Source of the DNA: Rhododendron vialii
Taxonomy: Eukaryota; Streptophyta; Magnoliopsida; Ericales; Ericaceae
Length of the DNA: 64,000 nt
Assembly: GCF_030253575.1 (NCBI RefSeq)
Contig: NC_080569.1
Coordinates: forward strand, 15,866,001-15,930,000
Direction of reading: 5' to 3'
Under the pieces are notes generated by a model. It did not search any database, was not told the DNA's origin, and worked only from the letters and a program-made list of their open reading frames with translations. The position numbers and the translations under genes are program-made. Every line of letters begins with the position of its first letter. The first letter of the stretch is position 1. Positions 23,782 to 35,187 of this stretch are shown here, piece by piece.

Positions 23782-26412
23782 TGTAACGCCCCGACTTTCC
23801 GGAAGCAATATAAAATAAAATCTTAGAAAAATTTGCTAAATAAATATAATTTTTCAAAATAAAGTTTAGCTATTACAGTCACAAGATAAATTCACTGATT
23901 CAAAATACATTAACTTCAGAGCTGACTCTAGGCTTGATACAAATCAGAAGCACACTCGATCTTCGTTCCTGATATTCTTTCCGTGTCGAACTGCACCATC
24001 TTTGAATCATCTCCAGTGAATCCTGCGCCCTCTGGCAAATTGATTGCCGAAGCAAACGATTTGCCAAGATACAGACGTATCCGTGAGTGATAAATCACCC
24101 AGTAGAATAATCCAATCCAACCACCCCTCTTACTTTACAGCTAACAAGCAACAAGATAATAATAATGCGAAAGAGCAAAATCAGGATTTACAAACACCAA
24201 TTTGTTACTATTCATTATCCTAATGTGAAATCTAAGATCTCTCCGCGAGATCTTTCCTCCCCAACCGCTAGCCATGCTCGGTCCCATGAGATCACTTCCC
24301 TTTGCTGTCGCAGATATACCTAAGTTATGTACTGAGTATGCATCCCAATAACTACAACAATGAGAAAGCTTATCATGCCTGAATCACGACTAGGGTTCGC
24401 TTATCTTATGTACCACTTCACAAACCACATCACAATCACCACTGGACACCCGCCAGTATTAATTCATCACTGGACACCCGCCAGTTTCAATCTCATCACA
24501 AATCTCATCACAATCACAAAATCCGCCTGCAGGCAATCTAAAAATAAATCTTTCCAATTCATCCATTACTTGGCATCGTTTAGGTGAATTCTATTCGCAT
24601 ACCACCCCATGTCTCTAGGGTCCAATCTAGCATTCAAATCAAGTATCGGTGCAATATACAATTAAATCAAATATTAATTAAAACAAATAATAAGCAATGC
24701 AATCACACAACTTTTTATGAATGGACCGTTGCCCTTAATCTCGTATGGCTAAGATGATAATAAGAACTTTTTAAAAGAATTTAAAAAAAAAAATTCTTCT
24801 AGGCTCTCATTAATTATTTCTAAGTAATTAGATTGATTAAAACTAATTAAATACATTAATTAGATAAAAAAATATTAGAATAATTAACATGACCTTAATA
24901 AGAGTCCTAAAGGTCCTATGCAACCAGTTGAGTGTCAAAAGTTGGGTTTGGAGGGTCGCGGGATTATTTTAAATATAGACGTTAAATAAAGTGGTCAAAA
25001 GTGAAGTAAATAGATAATAAATAGTTTACTAATTAAAATATGTTGAGATTAACAAAGTTTCATCTTCGGAATGTAAGGAGTCTAAATAAAATTACTCGGG
25101 CATTAATAATATGGTTTATAAGGTCGTAAATTAATTTTGATTGGAAACACTATAGAAATAACAATAAATAGTAAATTAAATAAAAAAATATGAATTTAAC
25201 AAGATATCATCTTTGAGATGCAAGGAGTCCAGAAAAAATTAGTTTGGGTATTAAAACGTTGTTTAGAAGGTTGCAAAGATTTTTCGTTAGTAAACTTTGA
25301 TGGATAACTAATAAATAATTTAATAAATAGATAATTAAATAAAAAAAATATGATCTTAACAAGTTATGATATTTGGAGTGTGAAAAGTCTAGGAAAAATA
25401 GTCTGGATGTCAAAAATGGTGTTCGGGAGGTCGCGAATTTGTTTCGAAACATTTAAAACCAACTCAATCTACCAGATAAATTAAACTGATATAATTAATA
25501 CGTTTTATACTACGATGATATTATATTGTAAGAAAATAATATTAAGTTAGTAGTTTTTCATAATATTAATATCAGAAAGATTGTAAAATAAATATCACAT
25601 AGGTCATCTTCTTCATACATAATTACAAATAAGATGTCTGGCTCAAAAATAATATCAAATTGGTGAATACAACAGAAAGCGCGCGGCAAACTGTATTTTT
25701 TTCGTTCGGGACATAGGGTTAAGCATATAAACACTTAATATACTTGGAGAAGAGGTTGAATAGGATTATAGTACCTTGAATCGGATCGAATTGATTTAAA
25801 AACGAATCTTGAATTTTGGGGAAGAAGATTTCGGATTCTTTGATCGGGAGACTTTGGAATCGGATTGAGGCTTATTTGGGGATGCTCTGGGTTGTAGGAG
25901 GTGATCGAGATGGTTGAATTGAGTTTCGGTTGGGCGTAGATATGAAACCCACTTTTCTCTCTCTTTCTTTCTCTCTCTAAAACTCCATTGATTGGAGCTT
26001 GGGTTTCTTCTGTTTTTCTCTTCTTTTCTGGTCGGAGGAATGTGGAAAATATCGTGGTATTTTCGTGGGTCAATGGGGTGGGGTATTTATAGGAGAATTT
26101 TGGTGGAAGAGGATAAAAGTGAATTTAATGAGGTTGGGTTCATAGGATTTGGAATGGACGAATTTGGCTTGATTTGAGGGTTAGGGAGGAAGTAGAGACT
26201 GAGTAGGAGACGGAGAGATGGAAGGAGTTTGAGGTGAGGGAGGAGAAGGAGTCTGCATGTACGCATGCGTGCGTAGGAAAATTTTAAAAGAATGCATGTA
26301 TATATTGCATGCATAATTGTATTTAAAAAAAAGGAAATTGCATTAAGGAAAATAATTCTAATAATATTATATTTAGAAAAAAAAAATTGGGTCAAAAATC
26401 CGGGTCGTTACA
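23782..26412 (-). mobile_element. LTR-like element, inverted orientation, CATAC duplication
   Basis: The plus strand runs from TGTAACGCCCCGAC to CGGGTCGTTACA, flanked exactly by CATAC on both sides (23777-23781 and 26413-26417). TG...CA ends plus a 5-bp duplication are LTR-retroelement hallmarks. On the minus strand it reads TGTAACGACCCG ... CGGGGCGTTACA, matching the ends of the elements at 5611 and 47459. There is no gag/pol and no internal long direct repeats, so a 2.6-kb solo LTR is the simplest reading. Confidence 0.7.
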
Positions 26413-27249
26413 CATACATATGCATGTGGGTCTCATTCCACATGCATGTATGTGAGAGAGGTGTGATTAGGGTGTGACAAATTGATGTATTCCTAATAAA
26501 AAAATACTTGAACATTTATGAATATTAGTACGTAGCTTTATTGATAACTTATTGTGCTTATATTTACTTTTTGTAATAGTCAAAAAATCTATATGAGTAG
26601 ATATGGACCCGGTTATGATTTTTAATGGCCATGGATATGAGGGCTTATATAGTAGTATTAATTAGCCACAATAAATATTCCATATGGAAAATTATTTATG
26701 AGATCATTTGGACTATATATGTTGCCTTTTTTTATTCTAAATATGAGAATTTATGGTGTGAAATATAGATTCATAAACTTATATCGTAGACCGTAGAGTT
26801 CATGAATTCTCTTTTACTCATGTGGCTAATTGCATGAATTTTTGTGGTTGAGTAATATTTTATTAGGGTAACCTGTTAATTAATTGGTTCATCAACCGGT
26901 CACCTTTTGATGATGTGGCGTAATCTGGACCCTATATTGGGTCCAAATGGTGTGTTCTTTTTTTGAGGTGAGTACTGGAGATTTTTTCACATCTTAATTA
27001 ACTCACCCTGTTGGGTTCTCTTCCTTCATTTGATGCCTTGTGCTCATTTTTCCTTTAATCTTTGGACTTTTGGGTAAGTAATCTTTGTACTTTACAGTTA
27101 AAGAGTAATAATTTTGTTTTTTTGATTGTCCGAAAAAAAGTATATACTGATTTTGGTTTTTGTTTGCGAATATTGATGAGATGTGGATTCCGACACCCAT
27201 GATAGATCGAGTAGCAAGCTACCCGTATGCCACTGTAACAAAGTACTTA
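26413..27249. other. AT-rich spacer, nothing recognised
   Basis: No supported gene or complete repeat is visible. There are short open frames only. Confidence 0.5.
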
Positions 27250-27493
27250 GGCCGCGTTCCAGAACACTTTCTTAAAAAATAAGTACTTATTTCACATTTT
27301 CAAACTCAAAAATAATGTAAATGAAAAATAAATTTTCAATTTTTTTTTGTTTGCACCGTATTAAAGATCTCAATGAAATCTATCAAATAAGATTCATATT
27401 GATAGAAAATTTATTTACGTAAGCACATAATTTTTGAGTTTGAAATTGATTTATTAAAAAACAAGTACTTATTTCCCTTTCGGGAACGGGGCC
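27250..27493. mobile_element. Tourist-like MITE (TTA duplication)
   Basis: Starts GGCCGCGTTCCAGAA and ends TTCGGGAACGGGGCC, with TTA on both sides. It is the same family as 59433-59783, sharing AAGTACTTATTT and the ATTAAAGATCTCAATGA block. Confidence 0.8.
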
Positions 27494-27569
27494 TTAATTA
27501 TTTACCTTTTGGTCCTGAAGTACTAGTAATTAATTAATTACTCCATGCATGTAATTCAAGGACTTCATG

Positions 27570-28421
27570 CAGTAGGGCTGTCCACCAAACCGACCCACCC
27601 GACCCGACCCGAAAATACATGCAACGGACGGATCTGATTACTCTGTCAGGTCGGGGTCGGGCCTGTTTAGTCAGATTTCGTGACATGTCGGTCGGGTGTC
27701 GGGTGCACCATATAATTCCTCGGGTGACCCGATCCGACCGAGAAATCGTGTATAAAAGGAAAAAAAAGCCCTAGATCTATTACAGTAATTACTCTGTTAC
27801 TCCTCCTATCTCCTCCCTTCCACTCCTCGTTTTCTCTCTCTCCCACAGCCCCCAAATTCCCACCGGCCACCACCACCAGTCCACCGCCGCTCCTCTTTCT
27901 GCCGATCGACCCACCGGCCACCGTGGTACATCTCTCCTCTCTCTTTCTCTCAATCGATCTTGAACTCTCCCGTCCATCTCTCTCTCCCTCTCTCTCCCGT
28001 TCTTCTCTCTCACTCTCCCTCCCTCTGTAGGAATGCTAAGGTTTCAGAGTTGAAAGCAGTATCTGTTACGGAAGCCATGGAAAATCTTTGGTTTGTGACC
28101 TTGTTTTCAAGGAATCAAAAGAAACCATTGACAAGCTGTATTATGTAATCAGTGAACAATTTCTGGTTCATATGTAATCAGTGAACGATTTCTGTTCAAA
28201 TCTAATCTCATCTCTCTCTCTCTCTCTTCTTCGATCTGTTTATTTGCAGCCAGTTCCAAACCCAACCGAACCCGACAAATTTAATCCGAGTGCATTTCGG
28301 TCGGAGCCCGACGAGAGTTTCGGTCGGGCTCGGGTGGACATTTTGGTAATCCGAAAAAAATCGGGTCGGATTGGGCCCGACCCGACCCGACCCCGAACAA
28401 ATCCGACCCGGGGACAGCCCT
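27570..28421. mobile_element. Non-autonomous hAT-like element (8-bp duplication)
   Basis: ACTTCATG lies immediately on both sides (27562-27569 and 28422-28429). Ends are CAGTAGGGCTGTCCACC and CCGGGGACAGCCCT, so the left has about 4 extra bases. Subterminal CCCGACCCGA/TCGGGTCGG repeats flank a CT-rich core (27820-28030) resembling a plant 5' UTR/promoter. No transposase. Confidence 0.75.
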
Positions 28422-28429
28422 ACTTCATG

Positions 28430-29719
28430 GGGCTAAAGCTTTACTGTATTTATTTTTTAACAAACAAACAAAATAGGAAGGCGAACGAAGGGATATTACC
28501 GGGTCAAACCCCAAAAAATGAAGGGGCGTCATCGATCGATCGAGTGAAACAACACGTTGACGGTGATCCGTAAAGCCTCCGCCACTAACGTCGAAACTTT
28601 CTCTCTCAAAGGGATAACGCGCATAAACCGTTTACTTAATTATGACCCATGTGCCTAAACTACTACTAACAAAAGTAACCGCCAAGGCACATATATTCTT
28701 AATTACCAGGACATTATTACTCCACTTTCTATATTAATTCACTCAAATAACTAACACCTACCCTTTTTTTTTTTTTTTTTCTTTCCTTTTTCCTTTTTCC
28801 TTTTTTACAATATTAACTCTGGGTTTATACTATAGAATCTGTGGGGTGGGATGGGGTGGGGTTAAATAAGTTCAGAAACAAAGTAGTAATTAAGTCTGGT
28901 AAACTTTGATTAGCACTTTCCGTAAAATTAAGTAATATCAAAAGTAGAATATTGTTATACTCATACATATTAGTGATATATCACTTTTTTTTTATTAACA
29001 TAGAGCGTGAAAACAAGCGTTCATGAAAATATGTGAAATTAGCATCTATATAAATAAAATAAAATAAAATGGATCATAAGATGTGAACCTCATGATCATG
29101 TAACACCAAAGTCACTTTCCTTTGTTTTTTGGAGTGTCTGCATCAATTTTTGGAGTGCCAATATCATTTCCCTTTAAGAAAATCCACTAACTATCACATT
29201 TTTAATAAAGAGTTATAGACCATGGTTGTTGGATTAATTGCGATATCTCAATGTCTTTCAATGGACTGAACGGTCCACCATCTTATCTATATAGTGCATA
29301 TCAATGCCACATGAATGGCCTCTTGTAATGATCCTTTCAATCTATCTTCGAGCCCAAGTGTGCAAAATATGAATGAATCAAATCAGATTAATTAATATAT
29401 CTAACTACTTTCATAAATGAGCTGAAACGAGAATTTAACTTTTTTGGAATTTTAGAAGCCCCGACTATTCAATCCACTTAAAAGGAGTACTTAAGAAAGC
29501 CCAATCCGATACTACTCCAGTAATGTTGTGTACAAGTAAGACAAAACTTATCTACGTACACTGGAGAGTGTAGCTGCTTAGGTTTAATACATGGAGTGGA
29601 CTAAAACCAGAATATAAAATAAAATTAGGAATAATGTTGGCCTGGGAATCCAAGAAAAATGTCGCACATTACTTGTTCTGAATTTGTCCTTTTTCCTATC
29701 TTTTTTTGTTGGCATCTTT
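28430..29719. other. Spacer, nothing recognised
   Basis: AT-rich with a T-rich tract at 28764-28805. No supported gene or complete repeat. Confidence 0.5.
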
Positions 29720-30111
29720 GGCCCTGTTTGATAACCACATATATATATTAGCTTTTGGGATTGGATTATCAATTCCATGGGACTATTAATACTGTGTTTG
29801 GTAATCCAAAATGAGTTGAAATTATTAGTCCTTAGTACTAGCAAAGTGGGTATTAGGGGGTATTTACATTAATACCCTGGGAGAGGTGGTATTAATAGTC
29901 CAGTCCCAACCAATTCTCATTACCAATTCCTTCTATTAATCCAATCCAATCCTATCATCCAATCTCAAACAAACAGGATATTAATAATTTCATCATCCAA
30001 TCCCATCTCAAACAAACATATTCATTACTAATCCCTTCTCATTACCAATCTTAATCATAATTCCATCTCCGTACGAATCTCATTCATTTATCACTGTTAT
30101 CAAACGAGGCC
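29720..30111. mobile_element. TIR MITE, GGCCCTGTTTGATAAC type
   Basis: Starts GGCCCTGTTTGATAAC and ends GTTATCAAACGAGGCC, with TTT flanking each side. Inside are repeated AATCCAATC/GATTGGATT blocks. Probably Tourist-like or hAT-like; the 3-bp flank favours the former. Confidence 0.65.
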
Positions 30112-30434
30112 TTTGTTCCTTACATATCCGTATAATTTTTTTTTGACCTAGAGAGTAAAGCAAAAAAAAAACCAAAAAAACAAAGAGAAATTAAAAAGGA
30201 AAGGTAACGGTTGTTAATTAATTTGCGAGTTAAGATATTGTAGTAAACTATAAAAATCAGCCGCCACTGGCCATATCAAAGGACCATGTAACCGAACGTA
30301 GCCTAAAAAATGTAACATTATAAACCCTAAACACAATATAAGTATTCCACGTGTCCTCCTAATTATTAGGAGTTTGTTACTCCATCTATCCATAGCTTTA
30401 TCACACCTCATTCCTCTCATCTCAGTAATAACTC

Positions 30435-30437
<3 letters not shown>

Positions 30438-30503
<66 letters not shown>
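30438..30503. repeat. (CT)n microsatellite upstream of the bHLH gene
   Basis: About 33 uninterrupted CT units, roughly 245 bp upstream of the bHLH start codon, so probably in its promoter or 5' UTR. Confidence 0.95.
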
Positions 30504-30509
<6 letters not shown>

Positions 30510-30746
30510 CTAGTAGTGTTAGTTTGTATAGTTTGATAAGGTTTTTAACTTGAGGTCCACTGTCATTCAAACAAACAAAAAGGACAGTAGTATCTATCAA
30601 TTCCAACAGGTATATATCTCTCTCGGACCCCTCTATCTCTCATGTTTAACTAACTAACTGCTCGATCAATCTCTACTACTACTTGTGACATGATTTGATA
30701 AAAGAAGTTTTACTGTTGTAAATTTTGTAGGATTACTTTTACTCCC

Positions 30747-31543
30747 ATGGCTCTTAGCGTTTACAATTCCAACTGGGCCCCGCTAGAACAACATCTCAAT
30801 TTCCCTCCAGAGATAACAAATGCTGCCTTCCAACCACAAGCACTACCAGAGCTAGACATGGAGCTTCTTGCCTTCCAAAATCATTTATTTTACCCAGACT
30901 ACCCTTGCAGTACTTCCATTGATCCACTCTTTCATCACCCCGCCAATTCTGACTTAAATATCCTTCCCTGCTCAGCCTTACCACCACCACCGCCGCCACC
31001 ACTTGACAACTCCATTCCTCCTCAACCATTCCAATACTCGTACCAGTACCCCAAGCGCCAAAAGTGTTACGAAGACGAGTACTACAACTACTGCTACTAT
31101 CCGGAGGAGGAATTAATGCCGAGCTTGAAGCCTGATGGCTTCGTTGCGAATCCACCTCTGCTGATACCAAAATTCTCGTTGCCGGAGATTTATGGCCGGG
31201 TAGTGCCAGCTTTCGATTACGGGGGGTGTGGTGATCAGGAGGCTAGTGGTGGTGGAGGAAGAGGGAGCTTGTCGGCGCAGAGTATAGCCGCGAGGCAGAG
31301 GAGGAGGAAGATAACAGAGAAGACACAAGAGCTGGGGAAGCTTATTCCTGGTGGACACAAGTTGAACACTGCTGAGATGTTTCATGCTGCTTCCAAGTAT
31401 ATCAAGTGCTTGCAAGCCCAAGTTGGCATTTTGGAATTCACGGGGTCCGCTCAGGTCACTCTCTTCCCTTCAAAATAGTAGTACGTAGTAGCTACTAACA
31501 ATAGATAAGTAAAATATATGTTGATACGACTTCGATGTATAAT

Positions 31544-31594
<51 letters not shown>

Positions 31595-31914
31595 GTATGT
31601 CATTATGTTAAACTGATTCATAATATTGTTATGGTAAAAATTAACTACTACGACTGTAGTAGTAATTAGGCTTATATATGCATGCGTGTATTAATGTGGA
31701 TGTGCAGGAAAATCATGAAGAATCACTTCTGCATACTCGAGAACTCCAAGCACTTGCATCATCTCCAAGCATTCAAGAAAAGTTGTACTCATCAGACAAG
31801 TGTTTGGTTCCCAAACAATTCGTCGACGTAACGCTTCCAAATTACCATGATCTCCAATCCAACGCTTTGATCTCAACCGAGCTTCATCAGTTAATGCGAA
31901 CTAGTAGTGGCTGA
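30747..31914 (+). CDS. Atypical bHLH transcription factor (bHLH52/53-like)
   Basis: A nuclear DNA-binding regulator. Two exons: 30747-31454 (236 codons, donor CTCAG/GTCACT) and 31708-31914 (acceptor TGTGCAG, in phase), giving 304 residues. Exon 1 encodes an acidic, Pro/Tyr-rich N-terminus (a poly-Pro run near residue 80), then the basic region SIAARQRRRKITEKT (about 177-191) and a helix-loop-helix with KLIPGGHKLNTAEM and SKYIKCLQAQVGIL. The basic region keeps the Arg cluster but lacks the Glu of the E-box-reading H-E-R triad. Exon 2 encodes a Leu-rich tail without a known domain. The intron position just after the second helix and the ELGKLIPGGHK block are typical of the Arabidopsis bHLH52/bHLH53 group. 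A (CT)n tract lies upstream. It lies next to the Twinkle-like gene, as in Arabidopsis (from memory). Confidence 0.93.
31546..31591. repeat. (AT)n microsatellite in the bHLH intron
   Basis: About 22 AT units inside the 253-bp intron between the two bHLH exons. Confidence 0.95.
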
Positions 31915-32136
31915 AATAAAAGAAATGCAGTTGAATTTATTTATTTTGTTTTCCTCCTTTTCTAGCTTTTTTTGTTGTATTCTTTTTCTTTTTCTTTTTC
32001 TTTTTTTTTAGTTCAAGGGAGCTGTTTATGTATCCCAATATTTTCCTTGTAAATTTCTCTTTCAAGGAATGGGATTGGTTACCATTTTTGACACTGAGGA
32101 ATCTAGATTTCCTAAACCCCAATATAATTTTAGCGC

Positions 32137-32338
32137 AAAAGGGCTTGTAGCCCAATGTCATTTCATCACCTCTCCACATGAAAGGTGAGGGTTCGATTCT
32201 TGAGCAAGAGTGATTGATGTGATGATGGATACTTGATGTTCTTTGGGATTACCCCACTCCTATGTCACTTAGCAGCACCTCTTCTTTATTCCTTTTGAAA
32301 TAAGCTAGACATTCATCAAGTGACAAGAAAAAAAAAAT
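32137..32338 (+). mobile_element. tRNA-derived SINE
   Basis: There is a pol III A-box-like TAGCCCAATGT (near 32148) and a B-box GGTTCGATTC (32190-32199) spaced as in tRNAs, a body of about 130 bp, and an A-rich end (GACAAGAAAAAAAAAA). TTTTAGC before the element and ATTTAGC after the A-run look like a short target duplication. It lies between the bHLH gene and the receptor-like gene. Confidence 0.65.
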
Positions 32339-32659
32339 TTAGCTGTGAAGTTGGAGAAAACATAGCTCGAAGAATATTGAGTGGAAATTATTCAATTCCT
32401 TACTACTACTAAAACAGAAAAACAGTGGGTAGTTATTTAAAAAGAAAAAGAAAAGAAATTGGCACAATGTAAACCGAAATTTTAGGCCGATAATAGAGAA
32501 TTCTTCAACTGCATAACTGAAGGCTTCACAGACCATTTTTTGTTTCGTCATCACAAACCATTTTTTTTTTTTTTTTTTATCCGCCACAAACCATGTTGTT
32601 TGGACATCAAAAAATCCAACTACTTCGCTGAAACCAGAAACCTTCACAAACTTCTCTCT

Positions 32660-34648
32660 ATGGCCTCCTCCTCCTCCATTTCTGCAATCTCTCTCCTCTT
32701 CTTCACCCTCCTCTCTCTCTCCTGTCCCCTCCTGACCCTCTCTGCCTCAGTCATCGAAGATCTCAACAACTTACACCCACCACCAGACTTCAACACCACA
32801 GTCTCGAACAACTGTAAAACCAACCCTTCTCTCAGATACTGCATCAACTTCACCCCATTATCCCTCCCAGAAATCTTCAAATTCACCATTGTTGCAAGCC
32901 ACTTATGCAGCGAGTCGAAAAATCCCAACTGCATCGATTCTTTCCCCAAAATCAACCTTCAAAATCGACCCAAAATCGCCCCGCTTTACTTGTCTTTCGA
33001 CTTCTTTTGGAAATACTGTCCCTTGACAGTTTCCTCCATTGATCTTTCCAATAACTCTTTGAAGGGTAATTTCCCATCTGATATTTTCTACTGCTCACAA
33101 ATCCAGTCTCTTGATTTGAGCCAAAATCATTTTTCGGGGGAAATCCCGATACAGAACTTCTCTGTTTTCACTAACCTCACGTTTCTTAATCTCTCGTACA
33201 ATTCCTTTTTGGAGAGTGAAATTTCGGACTCTGACCAGTTATTCAAACGGTTTAATTCTTCGAGTTTTATGCAGTCCGGCATAATCCCAGATAAAGAAAA
33301 GTCCAAAATCAAGGCTCTACTGTTCCTAATTGTTTTTCCAATTTTTGTACTTTTACTTGTGATTTTCCACTGGTGGATTTGCTTTTCCCGGCCAGATTTT
33401 CTACCTAAACTCCTTAGAAGAAAGCACAAGTTCACCCCATCAATGCTAAAGGCCGCGACCAATGGATTTTCGAAGAAGAATCTGGTGGCGAAAAGCGAGG
33501 GTATTCGTATATACAAAGGGGTGTTGAGAGATGGAACTGAAATCAGAATTGAGACTTACTTGGATAACAACAAAATTTCAAGAGAAAAGAGAAGAGATTT
33601 TGTTGTAGAATGTAAGGTTCTTGTTAAATTATGTCACAAGAATTTGGTTCAAGTATTGGGTTGGTGTGATAATAGGAGATTAAGGGCTATAGTTACTGAA
33701 TGGATCGAAGGAGAGAGTGTGAAAATGTGGGTATCAAGAGTAGACCCCCCATGGAAGCATAGAGTGAAGGTTTTGATGAGAGTAGTGGAAGGGATGAGGT
33801 ATTTGCAAGAGGAATGGCCTGAAGTTGGATACGAGTTGAAGAGTAGTAATATTTTGTTAGGCGAGGAGCGAGAGCCGTTGATTTCGAGATTCCGAGTTGA
33901 AGATCAGAGCAGCTGCAGCAAGAGTCTGTCAAACTCTCGTCTGTTGTGGTCATTTTTATTCTGCAAATGCCGAGTTTGAATCTTAGTTTCGTGAAAGAGA
34001 GAGGAAAATGAAAATAACAGAAGTTACTTGTACTACTTATTTCTCTCTTCCTATCTCACCATTGTGAGAGATGTAGCCAAATCCATTCTCTTCCTTTCTC
34101 ATGATCAGACCCACCAAAAGTATAAATTCGCCGTTTTATTAAGGAAATAGTATATAGGACAACATTTGTATTACTAGAGCAGGATTGGGAATTATAGGAT
34201 GTTGTCTCTCTCTGCCAAACTTTGTTTGGCATTGCCACATTTGATACTAACCACTTTATTTACTTTTAGATCTCATTTCAAATATCTTGCATTCTCTGTT
34301 GCAGAAGTCTACAAGTTTGGAGTCTTGCTCTTGGAGATGGTAACAAACAGAAGCCCTCGACAAGGATTTGAAAGGGGAGAAGCCGGTTTTGTCGAGTGGG
34401 TGAGAATGCATTATCCCGATAACCTGATCGATGAGAAAAGGAAGGCAGGCACGCTAGATCAAGCTACTCAGGTGATAGAACTAGGGTTAATGTGCACCGA
34501 TCTGTCAAGAGGAATGCAGCCGAGCCTGGATCAGATGCTTGACAATCTAACTGCAATCTATAACTCAATTCTGGCTTCGGCCTCTCCATACCGGAAGAGG
34601 GTGCACGGAGATAGAGCAACTGGACCCCTTCACGTCCAATCAGGATGA
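32660..34648 (+). CDS. LRR receptor-like protein with degenerate kinase domain (predicted pseudokinase)
   Basis: A plasma-membrane receptor-like protein. I chose ATG 32660 because it opens a clear signal peptide (MASSSSISAISLLFF...); an in-frame upstream ATG at 32540 lacks one. Exon 1 ends at 33923 or 33938 (both leave phase 1) and exon 2 is 34305-34648 (acceptor GTTGCAG), giving about 535-540 residues. Order: signal peptide 1-30; Cys-containing N-cap; about three LRRs (SIDLSNNSLKGNFPSDIF, SLDLSQNHFSGEIP) at 120-190; transmembrane helix about 218-241 (ALLFLIVFPIFVLLLVIF); kinase-like domain from about 257 (FTPSMLKAATNGF). The beta3 Lys is replaced (IRIET), HRD reads GYE before LKSSNILL, and DFG reads SRF, so catalysis is unlikely. 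Subdomain IX survives as VYKFGVLLLEM. The LRR array is very short. The nearest kinase type may be the FLS2/EFR-like class, a weak guess. Confidence 0.85.
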
Positions 34649-34779
34649 AGCTGTACCGTCACAAATACTGTACGATACATGCAAATATTTTTGTATGCAT
34701 TTTAATTTCTTATGCATGTACTCAATGAATCTGCATATTAATTAGTAGTGTCAACTTTACTATGGACCAATACTCTTTA

Positions 34780-35187
34780 GAGCATCTCCAATCCTACAAC
34801 CTCCCTTCCTCTATTTTGGAGGATCAAAATATTATTTTATATTAAAAAAGTGATTTTGAAGAATTTTACTATTCCTATTATCTCCAATCCATACATCTCT
34901 ATCTTTACCTCTATTTTGAATTTATTGTTGCTGGTAGTTGAGGAATGAGGACCAGCCATGTCCATATTTATTGTTGATAGTTGAGAACCAAACTCAGCCT
35001 CTCCAACCCAATATACTCTATTTTTGCTTCCATTCCTCCATAAATTTTTGATCCTCCAAATATGGAGGATCAAAACCAATCCTCCAAAATGGACGCAAAT
35101 ATAGAGGATGGATTGGATTGATTAATTCCTCCAAAATGGAGGAATGGGGAGAGATTTGGAGATATAGAATATGGGTCGGAAATGCTC
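34780..35187. mobile_element. MITE, GAGCATCTCCAATCC type
   Basis: Starts GAGCATCTCCAATCC and ends GGAAATGCTC, with TTA on the left and TAA on the right. Inside are many TTTTGGAGGA / TCCTCCAAA inverted blocks. Confidence 0.65.

Noticed and set aside
30214..30606. 130-codon minus-strand frame upstream of the bHLH gene
   Set aside because: It is driven by the (CT)n tract (Arg-Glu repeats).
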